Assembly (NCBI GenBank): GCA_902798965.1
Contig: CADBYS010000019.1
Coordinates: forward strand, 1-53,567
DNA length: 53,567 nt
Direction of reading: 5' to 3'
From: an uncultured Bacteroidales bacterium
GTDB lineage: Bacteria > Bacteroidota > Bacteroidia > Bacteroidales > Paludibacteraceae
The notes beneath the pieces are model-generated. The model saw only the letters and a list, made by a program, of their open reading frames with translations. It made no database searches and had not been told where the DNA came from. The position numbers were made by a program, and so were the translations under genes. Shown in pieces: positions 13,732 through 22,536 of this stretch. Within the stretch, counting starts at the first letter, position 1, and every line of letters begins with the position of its first letter.

Positions 13732-14691
13732 GTGAGCGTGAAACGAATAGTTCTGTTGTTGTGTGTGGCGCTGTGTGGTGTATTAGTGATGCGCGCGCAG
13801 TTTGACCCGCAGATAGGACAATACATGTATCTGCCAACAGCCTACAATCCCGCAGCGGCGGGTGAGGACGACCTGATGAAGGTAGCGGGTATGCACCGCA
13901 TGCAGTTCACGGGAATAAAAAATGCCCCGATGACGACATACTTCAGTTTCAGTTCGCCTTTCGTGATAGGCAAGACTAAACATGCTGCAGGAGTCAGATT
14001 CCTGAACGACCGATTCGGACTGTTCTCCAACCAAGCGTTGCACGCGCAATACGCCTACCGCCTTCGTTTAGGCAAAGGTACGCTGAGTATCGGTGCGGAT
14101 TTGGGGTTTCTGAATATCAGTTTTGCCAACGATAGTGTGAACTTGAGCAAACTGAGTGCAGATTACTTCTCAACATCCGATCCGGCGTTACCTACGGGAC
14201 AAGGAGGCAACGGAATGACATTCGACCTGGGTTTGGGATTGTGGTATTCCGCACCGAGTTTCTGGGTAAGCGCAAGCATGAGTCACTTGACATATCCTAC
14301 GCTACATTGGAGCGATGAGTCGGATTTCCACCTGAAAGGCACCATGTACTTGGCCGGCGGATACAACTGGCGACTCAGGAACAAGAACTGGGTGCTCAAA
14401 CCCTCGGCACTGGTGATGACCGACTTCCGCGGTTGGGACGTGAACATAGCGTTCATGGCAGAGCTGATGGAGAAGTACCGCTTTGGAGCCAGTTATCGCA
14501 TCCTGGGCAATGTGGGTATTATCTTGGGTATAGATATCATTAGCGGGTTGCAATTGGGTTATACCTACGAGTTGCCGACATCGAAGCTGATTTATGAGTC
14601 CTACGGCTCGCACGAGTTGTACCTGGCTTACGGATTTGACATACTCAAGCCCAAGCGCACCAACCGATACAAGAGCGTGCGATACCTGTAG
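13732..14691 (+). CDS. porP: T9SS outer-membrane protein PorP/SprF family
   Basis: A 319-residue protein starting at GTG (a second GTG two codons later is possible). Signal peptide ends at MRAQ; the mature chain begins FDPQIGQYMYLPTAYNPAAAG, the hallmark of PorP/SprF, and continues as a predicted 14-strand outer-membrane beta-barrel. In the type IX system PorP anchors the PorK-PorN ring at the outer membrane and recruits type B substrates. It is immediately followed by porK, porL, porM and porN, the order known from Porphyromonas. Confidence 0.92.
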   Translation: MSVKRIVLLLCVALCGVLVMRAQFDPQIGQYMYLPTAYNPAAAGEDDLMKVAGMHRMQFTGIKNAPMTTYFSFSSPFVIGKTKHAAGVRFLNDRFGLFSNQALHAQYAYRLRLGKGTLSIGADLGFLNISFANDSVNLSKLSADYFSTSDPALPTGQGGNGMTFDLGLGLWYSAPSFWVSASMSHLTYPTLHWSDESDFHLKGTMYLAGGYNWRLRNKNWVLKPSALVMTDFRGWDVNIAFMAELMEKYRFGASYRILGNVGIILGIDIISGLQLGYTYELPTSKLIYESYGSHELYLAYGFDILKPKRTNRYKSVRYL

Positions 14692-14737
14692 CGAGGAAAT
14701 AAAAAAAGACACTATACATTATTATATATATAGAAAC

Positions 14738-14757
14738 ATCAGCCAAGTTTGGCTGAT
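14738..14757. repeat. 20-bp palindrome, copy 1
   Basis: ATCAGCCAAGTTTGGCTGAT between porP and porK: two 9-base arms around GT. It has no T-tract. Near-identical 20-base palindromes occur at 46632-46651 and 50005-50024, and a one-mismatch copy at 31210-31229. Confidence 0.8.
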
Positions 14758-14787
14758 ATAACAACGAAAATTCATAATAAAAGGAAT

Positions 14788-16173
14788 ATGAAGCTGAAAA
14801 CTATTCTGCCAATCTTAACGCTGACGATAGCGTTGATAGGTTGTAATAAGCCTGCCGGTGAGTTGGTAGGTTCCGGCAAATCGAATAAGTTTGTCGAAGC
14901 TGATCCGTTTGGTATGCTATTGATTCGTAAAGGTAGTTTCATGAAAGGTGAGAACACGCAATCTAACCTCTTTACATTGCCTGACAACAAGATGATGTCA
15001 ACGGTTGATGCGTTCTGGATGGATGAGACGGAGATTACCAACAATGAGTACAGGCAGTTCGTAATATGGGTACGTGACTCGATAGCCATGACCCTGTTGC
15101 TGCGTGCAGGTGCCAACGACGAGTATGCCGATGGTTTGCAGTACATGATGCAGCCGAAGGAGGAGTATCTGGAGGACATCACTCCCGATACCGCCTTGAA
15201 CTGGGCGATGGTGAACAAGATTCCTTGGAATCGATACAAGTACGATGAGGAGATTCATGCTGCCTTGCGTCCGTTGTTCTACTCTGACAACACAATCAAC
15301 ACCAACCGTTTCCACTACCACTACTCCTGGAAGAACTACGATCAGGCAAAGTTGCAGGAGAACAAGTTCGACGTAGCCAAGGGTAAGTACCCTGAGAGTG
15401 CCCGTGCACGTGTTGACTCGTTCTGGGTTGACACGGATGGCGCTATTCACGACACCACGCTTATCCGTAAGCTCGTAGAGCCGAAAGATCTGTACACCGA
15501 GTGTATCATCAACGTTTATCCGGATACGATGGTTTGGATTCGTGACTTCCAGTATGCGTACAACGACCCAAAGATGCTCAAGTACTTCTACCACGAGGGT
15601 TATGCCAACTATCCTGTAGTAGGTGTAACGTGGGAGCAGGCGCATGCGTTCTGCAACTGGCGTACGAAGATCATGCAGGACAACACGTCGCTGGATGCGC
15701 AAGTTTACCGTTTGCCGACGGAGGCAGAATGGGAGTATGCAGCACGCGGTGGTCGAAAGATGGCTATGTATCCGTGGGGCGGCAACTATGTACGCGACTA
15801 CAAAGGATGCTTCCTGGCTAACTTCAAGCCCTACCACGGTGCGTACAACGATGATACCGGCAACGGTCCGATGGCTGTGGCTTCCTATCGTCCGAACGAT
15901 TTCGGCCTGTTCGACATGGCCGGTAATGTTTCAGAGTGGACGATGGAGACCTACTCCAAGACATCGAACACCATTATCCACGACTACAACCCGAACCACG
16001 CATACATGGCTCGTAAGGATGACCCCGACGTGCTCAAGCGCAAGGTGATCAAGGGCGGTAGTTGGAAGGATGTGAAGGACTACCTGCAGTGCGGTGCACG
16101 CGACTACGAGTATCAGTACGAGAGCCGTCCGTACATCGGTTTCCGTTGCGTTCGTTCGTTCATCGGAGATTGA
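14788..16173 (+). CDS. porK: T9SS lipoprotein PorK/GldK
   Basis: A 461-residue lipoprotein from the ATG preceded by AAGGA; the frame extends to a TTG at 14749 but that adds no signal sequence. The lipobox IALIGC marks lipid Cys17. The body is an FGE/sulfatase-modifying-like fold: FGMLLIRKGSFMKG, WMDETEITNNEYRQFV, VVGVTWEQAHAFCNWR, YRLPTEAEWEYAARGG, FGLFDMAGNVSEWT and IKGGSWKD. In PorK the catalytic cysteines of FGE are not needed; it forms the periplasmic ring with PorN under the outer membrane. Confidence 0.95.
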   Translation: MKLKTILPILTLTIALIGCNKPAGELVGSGKSNKFVEADPFGMLLIRKGSFMKGENTQSNLFTLPDNKMMSTVDAFWMDETEITNNEYRQFVIWVRDSIAMTLLLRAGANDEYADGLQYMMQPKEEYLEDITPDTALNWAMVNKIPWNRYKYDEEIHAALRPLFYSDNTINTNRFHYHYSWKNYDQAKLQENKFDVAKGKYPESARARVDSFWVDTDGAIHDTTLIRKLVEPKDLYTECIINVYPDTMVWIRDFQYAYNDPKMLKYFYHEGYANYPVVGVTWEQAHAFCNWRTKIMQDNTSLDAQVYRLPTEAEWEYAARGGRKMAMYPWGGNYVRDYKGCFLANFKPYHGAYNDDTGNGPMAVASYRPNDFGLFDMAGNVSEWTMETYSKTSNTIIHDYNPNHAYMARKDDPDVLKRKVIKGGSWKDVKDYLQCGARDYEYQYESRPYIGFRCVRSFIGD

Positions 16174-16175
16174 TA

Positions 16176-16203
16176 GTCGAAAGTCGAAAGCAAAAAAGAG
16201 AAA
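16176..16203 (+). repeat. GTCGAAA heptamers between porK and porL
   Basis: GTCGAAA twice, then GCAAAAA and AGAGAAA, starting two bases after the porK stop. Confidence 0.7.
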
Positions 16204-16244
16204 TATAGTTAACTTCAAGTTATAAAAATTTAAATCACAAAAAA

Positions 16245-17132
16245 ATGGCTAACAAAGAGAAAAAAGGTGCTTTGGCACGTTTCTGGGCAGGTGACCTTCC
16301 TTGGTACACATCGTACAATGGACAACGTCTTACCGGTATCGTCTATTCAGTAGGTGCTGCCGTCGTAATCGTAGGTGCGCTTTTCAAGATTCTTCACTTG
16401 GCAGGTGCAACCCAGATGCTTTTCGCAGGTATGATCACTGAGGCTGTGTTGTTCGTTATCGGTGTGTTGGATGCTCCTCACCCCGTATACGAATGGGAGC
16501 ATGTGTTCCCGCAGCTCATCACGCTGGAGCATGGCGCACAACCTGAGCACTATGAGGAATTCAGCAAGATGGAGAAACCGACTCTGCTTGGTGCAAACGG
16601 TTCGGCTCCTGCAGCTGGAAACGGCGGTGTAGCTATGCCTGCCGTAGAGTTGTCGGATAAGGACAAGGCAAGCCTGAGCGAAGGCATTCAGAAACTGGCC
16701 AAGACCGCTGCCCAACTCAATGATCTGGGTAACATCGCAACCGGTACAGCCAAGCTCGGCGAGAAGATGGAAGTAGCAGGTACAGCTATGGAGAAATTTG
16801 CTACATCTGCATCGAACATGTCGGGTCAGACCGAGGCTTATGAGAAGGGTCTGAATGCAGTAAACGCCAACCTGAACAACCTGAACGCTATCTATGAGTT
16901 GCAACTCAAGAACGTACAAGCTCAGGCTGACGCATTGAAACTGCAAGCTGACAAGACCAACGCCGCTACCGCTCAGGTAGAACTGATGGCTGAGGATATG
17001 AAGAAAGCTGCTGCCGCAGCATCTGCTGCCGTTAAGAGCAGTGAGGCTTATGAGGCTGCCGCTAAGCAACTGGCTGCACAAGTAGCTGATCTGAACAAGG
17101 TTTATGGAAACATGCTTAACGCAATAGCATAA
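16245..17132 (+). CDS. porL: T9SS motor protein PorL/GldL
   Basis: A 295-residue inner-membrane protein. Two transmembrane helices lie at about 31-48 and 57-77; the second contains the conserved Glu (MITEAVLFVIG) that is required for proton-driven rotation in GldL. After residue 80 the chain is cytoplasmic, Ala-rich and helical, with coiled-coil-like segments (about 145-290). PorL forms the pentameric stator around a PorM dimer and powers type IX secretion (and gliding where present). Confidence 0.95.
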   Translation: MANKEKKGALARFWAGDLPWYTSYNGQRLTGIVYSVGAAVVIVGALFKILHLAGATQMLFAGMITEAVLFVIGVLDAPHPVYEWEHVFPQLITLEHGAQPEHYEEFSKMEKPTLLGANGSAPAAGNGGVAMPAVELSDKDKASLSEGIQKLAKTAAQLNDLGNIATGTAKLGEKMEVAGTAMEKFATSASNMSGQTEAYEKGLNAVNANLNNLNAIYELQLKNVQAQADALKLQADKTNAATAQVELMAEDMKKAAAAASAAVKSSEAYEAAAKQLAAQVADLNKVYGNMLNAIA

Positions 17133-17175
17133 AGCAATCCATCCCTAAGTATAACCCTATAAATAGATTATTGAA

Positions 17176-18810
17176 ATGGGTGGAGCAAAAAACTGTCCGG
17201 AAACCCCGAGACAAAAAATGATTGGTATGATGTACCTCGTGCTTACCGCCATGTTGGCGTTGAACGTAAGTACGAACGTGCTGAATGCCTTCGGTTTGGT
17301 GGATAGGAGTTTGCATATTTCTTTGGAAAATGCAGAGGAGCAGAACGAATCGCAATACGAGCGTTTTGCACAGATGTATCATGACACTCCGGATAAACTG
17401 ACCGTAAACAACTATATAGGGCGTATTGACTCGCTGAAAGCAGCTTCTGATAGTTTGTTCAACTATATCGAGCACTTCAAGCGAGAGGTGCACCTCTTGG
17501 TTGATGGCCCGGAAACGCCTGATAGTTTGCTGACTATCAAGATTGAAGGCGTGTCTGACTTCGATACCCCGAGTCGTTATGCCAGTGATATGTTTGATCC
17601 GGTAACCGGCAAGCCGAACGGCGTTGAGTTGCGTGAGCGCATCACGAAGTATCGCGAAGACCTGATTGCTATCCGTCATGCTGAAGAATGGCGTCCAAAA
17701 CGTCGTCCCGGACAAACCGATGAAGCTTTCCAACGCTTCACAAACCGTTTGGCCGAGGTGCGTGAGGAGGTTAACCTGGTATTCGCTACGGATTCTGCAC
17801 CGGACAACAGTGGACAAATGTTGTCGTGGGAGCAGGTAATCTTCGAAGGTATGCCTGTAGGTGCTTGTATGGCTATCCTTACCAAGTACCAGAACGATAT
17901 ACGTGCTTATGAAGGAAAAACCCTGTCATGGTTCCAAACGATGGTAGGTGGTCAGGATTACAAGGCCAACTATATTCAGGCTTACGTTATTCCTAAGTCG
18001 TCGTACGTAATGCGTGGCGACCAATTCGAGGCACAGATTATTCTTGCTGCTGTGGATACTACCGATAAACCCCAGTACTTCGTTGATAACGTACAATTGG
18101 GTGAAGATGGTATTTACCGCGCACCGGCAAGCTCGGTAGGTGAGCATACGTTCAGCGGTATAATCAAGTATCGTAAGGGGCGTCGAATCAACGAAGCACC
18201 CTTCACCTCCTCGTACATGGTAGGTGAGCCTTCCGCTTCGGTTATGAACGAGGACTTGAACATTATCTACCGTGACTTCGATAACCGATATGTAGTATCA
18301 GTTCCCGGTGTATCCGAGAGCCAACTCAAGGTTAATGTAAGCGGCGCTAAGGTTAGCCGTTCGGGTAAGTTCTATATCATGCGTCCGAATGCCGATGCTA
18401 AGACCGTAAAAGTTACCGTGCTGGCAGATATGAACGGCCGTCAGGTTACGATGGGCGAGAAAAACTTCAAGGTACAGAAGCTGCCTACACCGTCGCCGTA
18501 TTTCATGGATGGCGGCAAGATGGTCAACTCAAGCGCAACTGCACGTAAGAGCTTGAACAAGAACACGATCCTTGAGATCGGTTACGGCGAGGACGGCTTG
18601 TTGGAGGTAGGCTTTGAGATTACAAGTTTCGATACCTATATTCTGCGTAAGACCGGTAAGTCGAGTGGCAATAAGTTCTCGGCTGCTCAGTTGAAGCAGA
18701 TTGGTCAATTGAAGAGTGGTGACCTTGTGTTGGTACAGAACATTAAGTATCGTACCAAGGGTGGTGCTGAGCAACAGTACCCGGGCAACTTAACTCTCGT
18801 ATTAAAGTAA
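17176..18810 (+). CDS. porM: T9SS motor/stalk protein PorM/GldM
   Basis: A 544-residue PorM. The short N-terminus PRQKMIGMMYLVLTAMLALNVS contains the single transmembrane helix that inserts into the PorL pentamer, followed by the four-domain periplasmic stalk. The N-terminal periplasmic part is helical (about 45-240) and the rest is beta-rich with the typical PSPYFMDGG-like segment near residue 440. PorM transmits motion from PorL to the PorK-PorN ring. It starts 43 bases after porL. Confidence 0.95.
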   Translation: MGGAKNCPETPRQKMIGMMYLVLTAMLALNVSTNVLNAFGLVDRSLHISLENAEEQNESQYERFAQMYHDTPDKLTVNNYIGRIDSLKAASDSLFNYIEHFKREVHLLVDGPETPDSLLTIKIEGVSDFDTPSRYASDMFDPVTGKPNGVELRERITKYREDLIAIRHAEEWRPKRRPGQTDEAFQRFTNRLAEVREEVNLVFATDSAPDNSGQMLSWEQVIFEGMPVGACMAILTKYQNDIRAYEGKTLSWFQTMVGGQDYKANYIQAYVIPKSSYVMRGDQFEAQIILAAVDTTDKPQYFVDNVQLGEDGIYRAPASSVGEHTFSGIIKYRKGRRINEAPFTSSYMVGEPSASVMNEDLNIIYRDFDNRYVVSVPGVSESQLKVNVSGAKVSRSGKFYIMRPNADAKTVKVTVLADMNGRQVTMGEKNFKVQKLPTPSPYFMDGGKMVNSSATARKSLNKNTILEIGYGEDGLLEVGFEITSFDTYILRKTGKSSGNKFSAAQLKQIGQLKSGDLVLVQNIKYRTKGGAEQQYPGNLTLVLK

Positions 18811-18816
18811 TATTGT

Positions 18817-19776
18817 ATGAAAAGAACACTATTAATCATCGCATTGGTGAGTGCTACGCTCGGACTGCAAGCGCAGCACCGCATCAATTCGTTCTTCGAC
18901 GAACTGGGAACAGTACGTATTGAGACGCAGGAGTTGGATGAGAATGCCGACACAATAGCTACGATTTTTCACCGTACGGACGATATCGTTTGGTCACGCG
19001 TGGTATATCGTATCATCGATATGCGTTACAAGCAGAACTTCCAGCTCTACTTCCCCACCAACCCCGATGATCCCAAGTATTGGAGTCTGTTCCGACTGAT
19101 CATGGATGCGGTGGTGAACGGTCGTACGACATTGGATGGTCAGCAGGAGTATCTGACTCTGTATGGGGCCAACGCGCGTGGTATAAAGCCTTTGTTCCTG
19201 GACTCAATGATTATTGCTCGCAACAAGGATATGCAGACTGTCTTTGCCGTGCGACCGATGAGTGAGATTATTGATACAGAGGACCGTGATGAGTACATCG
19301 TTACCTATGATGACTCTATATCCCATAAGTTGGAAATCAATACGTTTGGTTATGCCGGTTATGTTCGTAACCAAATTAAGTATCTGACGATGGAGATCGT
19401 GTTCTTTGACAAGCACACCTCCCGCTTCTATACAAAGATTATCGCCATCGCTCCGCTGCAGTCGGCTATGGGTGAAGGGCAAACCCCGTATGAAAATCTG
19501 GTATCCCAGGTGCGTTTCTGGATCCTGTTCGATCATCTGCGCCCGTTCATGGCGCGTAAGTACATGATTCCGCTGGATAACAGCAGTAAGCGTGTGACTT
19601 TCGACAACTTCTTCGCCGAACATATGTACACCTCGTACATTGTAGGTGACGATAACATGTACGACCGCATGATTGTGCAAGGGCAGGAGTACCTGACCGA
19701 GGAGTTTGTTCACCGCGACCAAGAGCGCATAGCGAGCGAACTGCTGAATACGGAATTGGATTTGTGGGAATACTAA
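18817..19776 (+). CDS. porN: T9SS protein PorN/GldN
   Basis: A 319-residue periplasmic protein with signal peptide MKRTLLIIALVSATLGLQAQ. The conserved body includes VWSRVVYRIIDMRYKQNFQLYFP near residues 58-82, SLFRLIMDAVV and the YGANARGI block, all typical of GldN/PorN. It binds PorK to form the ring and contacts PorM. It starts six bases after porM and is the last T9SS gene here; a hairpin follows. Confidence 0.95.
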   Translation: MKRTLLIIALVSATLGLQAQHRINSFFDELGTVRIETQELDENADTIATIFHRTDDIVWSRVVYRIIDMRYKQNFQLYFPTNPDDPKYWSLFRLIMDAVVNGRTTLDGQQEYLTLYGANARGIKPLFLDSMIIARNKDMQTVFAVRPMSEIIDTEDRDEYIVTYDDSISHKLEINTFGYAGYVRNQIKYLTMEIVFFDKHTSRFYTKIIAIAPLQSAMGEGQTPYENLVSQVRFWILFDHLRPFMARKYMIPLDNSSKRVTFDNFFAEHMYTSYIVGDDNMYDRMIVQGQEYLTEEFVHRDQERIASELLNTELDLWEY

Positions 19777-19783
19777 TCCTTTG

Positions 19784-19819
19784 GCAAAGAAGAGCAGGTT
19801 AAACGACCTGCTCCTTTGC
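19784..19819 (+). terminator. Hairpin after porN
   Basis: GCAAAG and GAGCAGGT pair with ACCTGCTC and CTTTGC around loop TAAACG (19784-19819). No long T-tract follows, so it may attenuate rather than stop transcription into ftsX. Confidence 0.5.
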
Positions 19820-19835
19820 GCTTTGTAGGTAGATT

Positions 19836-20699
19836 ATGCAAAAGAAAAAGAGATTTTGGAATATGTACGTTACCACCACCATCAGTATCACGTTGGTACT
19901 GTTCTTGGTAGGGCTGGTAGCGATGGTCACCTTGTCGGCTCATCGTATGATTGAGCAGGTTAAGCATAACGTTACGCTGACGGTCGTTCTCAATGAGGAT
20001 GCCGACTCGGCGCAAGTAGTGCGTTGTGGCGCTGTGCTCAGTGCTGCTCCGTACTGCCATGAGTGCAGGTTTATTTCGAAAGAGGAGGCGCTGGAGGAAC
20101 ATATACGTTCCTTGGGCGATGACCCTTCCGCCTTCTTGGGTTACAATCCGCTTTTGGCTTCTTATGAGGTAAATCTGGCTTCAGCGTACGCTAATCCGGA
20201 CAGTATACCGGCAGTTGAGGCGGAAATATCCAAGTTGCCGTATGTGAAGCAGGTGATGTATCAGAAGGATCTGGTAGAACTGCTCGAGCACAATGTAAGT
20301 CAGGTGACACTAGTACTTGCAGGTTTGGCATTGATGCTCATACTGATAGCCTACGTGCTTATTATCAATACCATTCGTCTGCATGTATATAGCCGTCGAT
20401 TCCTGATCAACACAATGCGTTTGGTAGGTGCCACGCCGTGGGTAATCAAGCGCCCGTTTGTGATGCGCAGCCTTAGAATGGGCTTGTGGTCGGCATTGTT
20501 TGCTATGGCTATGTTGGCAGGACTGTTCTATTATGTGCAGTACACCATGCATATCGTGCTCATGACGCTCACGCCGATGAATATAGGTATTATTGCCGGT
20601 GTAGTGCTTGTAACCGGCGAGTTGCTGACCTTGATAGGTTCGCTGATTGCCGTTAACCGGTATATACGTATGGATACCGAGCGTATGTATTCGATATAG
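19836..20699 (+). CDS. ftsX: Cell-division permease FtsX
   Basis: A 287-residue FtsX: N-terminal cytoplasmic QKKKRFWNMY, first membrane helix about 14-38, a periplasmic domain with the FISKEEALEEH and PLLASYEVNLA blocks (about 40-155), then three helices in the C-terminal half ending near 283. With the ATPase FtsE it forms the ABC-like complex that controls peptidoglycan hydrolases at the septum. ftsE is not in this window, as is common in Bacteroidetes where they are separate. It starts the conserved block ftsX-DUF3098-uppP-truB-queA. Confidence 0.9.
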   Translation: MQKKKRFWNMYVTTTISITLVLFLVGLVAMVTLSAHRMIEQVKHNVTLTVVLNEDADSAQVVRCGAVLSAAPYCHECRFISKEEALEEHIRSLGDDPSAFLGYNPLLASYEVNLASAYANPDSIPAVEAEISKLPYVKQVMYQKDLVELLEHNVSQVTLVLAGLALMLILIAYVLIINTIRLHVYSRRFLINTMRLVGATPWVIKRPFVMRSLRMGLWSALFAMAMLAGLFYYVQYTMHIVLMTLTPMNIGIIAGVVLVTGELLTLIGSLIAVNRYIRMDTERMYSI

Positions 20700-20701
20700 A
20701 C

Positions 20702-20747
20702 CGTTTCACAGAAAGAGGAAAGATCGTTTCACTGAAAGAGTTAAGAT
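20702..20747 (+). repeat. Tandem 23-bp repeat before the DUF3098 gene
   Basis: Two direct copies (20702-20724 and 20725-20747), each starting CGTTTCAC and ending AAGAT, with four mismatches. They fill the gap between ftsX and the next ATG and each carries a GAAAGAG purine run. Confidence 0.8.
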
Positions 20748-20750
20748 GAA

Positions 20751-21008
20751 ATGAAACAATTACCGAAATTCAATACGATACTAATTGCAGCGTGTGTGCT
20801 TGTGATCGTCATAGGTTTTGCGCTGATGACCGGAGCGCCCTCCGGAGCAACAGAGTATAATCCAGATATATTCTCATTCCGTCGCATTACTCTTGGGCCG
20901 ATGATAGCCTTGGCGGGATTCGTGCTGATGATAGTAGCAATCCTTTTTCCGGGTAAGAAGCAGGAGAGCAAGGATGTTGAGAATGAGCAAAATACGATTG
21001 AACAATGA
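20751..21008 (+). CDS. DUF3098 membrane protein
   Basis: An 85-residue protein with two membrane helices (about 10-30 and 48-68). The loop carries the DUF3098 pattern [19 protein letters not shown]. Found in Bacteroidetes between ftsX and uppP; the function is unknown. Its stop overlaps the uppP start by four bases, indicating coupling. Position in the block suggests an envelope or division role, by inference only. Confidence 0.85.
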   Translation: MKQLPKFNTILIAACVLVIVIGFALMTGAPSGATEYNPDIFSFRRITLGPMIALAGFVLMIVAILFPGKKQESKDVENEQNTIEQ

Positions 21009-21820
21009 GTTGGTGGGAAGCGCTTATTTTAGGCATTGTACAGGGCTTGACAGAGTTCTTGCCCGTGTCCAGTTCGGGACATTTGGAAATAGGTCAGGCT
21101 ATTTTGGGTACTGCGGGTGAGGAGAACCTCACCTTTGCGGTAGTAGTACATACTGCTACGGTGTTGGCAACGATTGTCGTGCTGTGGAAAGAGATTCTGC
21201 AACTGCTTCGTGGTACGTTCTGCACCTTGGAGTGGAATGCGGAGAAGAACTATGTGGCGATGATCGTGGTGTCGATGATTCCCGTGTTCGTTGTAGGAAT
21301 GTTTTTCAAAGACGAGGTAGAAGCTTTTTTCGGTAACGGTCTGTTGTTGGTAGGTATCTGTCTGCTGATTACCGCTGTTTTGCTGTACTTGAGCGAGTGG
21401 CTGACCAAGCGTATGGCTGCCAAAGGCAAGCAAGGTCATGAAGTGACGTACCGCGATGCGTTCGTCATCGGTCTGGCACAAGCCTGCGCCGTACTTCCCG
21501 GCCTGAGCCGTAGCGGCACAACGATTGCCACCGGTCTGCTTTGTGGCGTAAAGAAGGAGAGCGTAGCTCAGTTCTCGTTCCTGATGGTGCTGGTGCCTAT
21601 CCTTGGCGAAGCGTTTCTTGACTTGCTGGATGTGCTGCAAGGCGAGATAGTCAGCAACTTGGGAATAGTGCCGCTGCTGGTTGGTTTTGTGGCTGCGTTT
21701 GTCACAGGTTGTTTGGCTTGTAAGTTCATGCTGCAGATTGTGCGCAAGCAGAAACTGGTGTATTTCGCAATCTACTGCCTGCTCGTAGGATCGTTCGCCA
21801 TCGTTTGGTCGCTTATTTGA
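21005..21820 (+). CDS. uppP: Undecaprenyl-diphosphatase
   Basis: A 271-residue UppP/BacA integral membrane protein. The two catalytic motifs are intact: [11 protein letters not shown] (about 17-27) and GLSRSGTTI (about 166-174). It recycles undecaprenyl pyrophosphate to the monophosphate for peptidoglycan and O-antigen assembly. Length and eight-helix pattern are normal. It overlaps the DUF3098 gene at its start and the truB ATG at its stop (TGATG). Confidence 0.95.
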   Translation: MSWWEALILGIVQGLTEFLPVSSSGHLEIGQAILGTAGEENLTFAVVVHTATVLATIVVLWKEILQLLRGTFCTLEWNAEKNYVAMIVVSMIPVFVVGMFFKDEVEAFFGNGLLLVGICLLITAVLLYLSEWLTKRMAAKGKQGHEVTYRDAFVIGLAQACAVLPGLSRSGTTIATGLLCGVKKESVAQFSFLMVLVPILGEAFLDLLDVLQGEIVSNLGIVPLLVGFVAAFVTGCLACKFMLQIVRKQKLVYFAIYCLLVGSFAIVWSLI

Positions 21821-22521
21821 TGGATTATATTGAAGGCGAAATATTGGCGTTCGACAAACCGCTGCACTGGACAAGTTTCGACCTTGTCAACCGCGTGCGG
21901 GGAATGTTATGCCGTGCGTTGGGCGTAAAGAAACTCAAGGTAGGCCACGCCGGCACACTCGATCCCTTGGCAACAGGTGTTGTTATCGTCTGTACAGGAC
22001 GCAAGACCAAGCAGATCGACCAACTGATGGAACATACCAAGGAGTATGAGGCGGTACTGCAACTTGGGGCTACTACACCCAGTTACGACCTGGAGCACCC
22101 CATTGACGCCACATATCCTACCGAGCATATAACACGCGAGCGGATAGAACAGGTGTTACCCACCTTTCTGGGTGAACAATGGCAGGTGCCACCCATCTAT
22201 TCGGCAGTGAAGATTAATGGCAAGCGCGCCTACGAGTATGCCCGCAAAGGCAAGCAGGATGAGGTGGAGATTAAGCCCAAACTGCTGGTGATAGATGCCA
22301 TTGATATGCTTGCATTTGATGCGGATACGATGCAACTGACTATCCGCGTGGTGTGCAGCAAAGGTACGTATATCCGTGCTCTTGCGCGCGACATAGGCGA
22401 GCGCCTCAGCAGCGGAGCACATCTCATCGCCCTGCGGCGTACGCGCGTGGGCGAATATAAGGCAGAGGACTGCCTGACCATTGAACAGTTACAGGAGCAA
22501 CTGCAACAGGTAAATGAATAA
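21820..22521 (+). CDS. truB: tRNA pseudouridine(55) synthase TruB
   Basis: A 233-residue TruB from the ATG that overlaps the uppP stop; a TTG five codons upstream is less likely. The catalytic Asp is in GHAGTLDPLATGVV. The conserved KPLHWTSFDLVNRVR, VPPIYSAVKINGKRAYEYARKG and GTYIRALARDIGE blocks follow. It isomerises U55 in the T-loop of tRNAs. No PUA domain is present, as usual for Bacteroidetes TruB. Confidence 0.95.
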   Translation: MDYIEGEILAFDKPLHWTSFDLVNRVRGMLCRALGVKKLKVGHAGTLDPLATGVVIVCTGRKTKQIDQLMEHTKEYEAVLQLGATTPSYDLEHPIDATYPTEHITRERIEQVLPTFLGEQWQVPPIYSAVKINGKRAYEYARKGKQDEVEIKPKLLVIDAIDMLAFDADTMQLTIRVVCSKGTYIRALARDIGERLSSGAHLIALRRTRVGEYKAEDCLTIEQLQEQLQQVNE

Positions 22522-22536
22522 ATAGATAATTATTGT

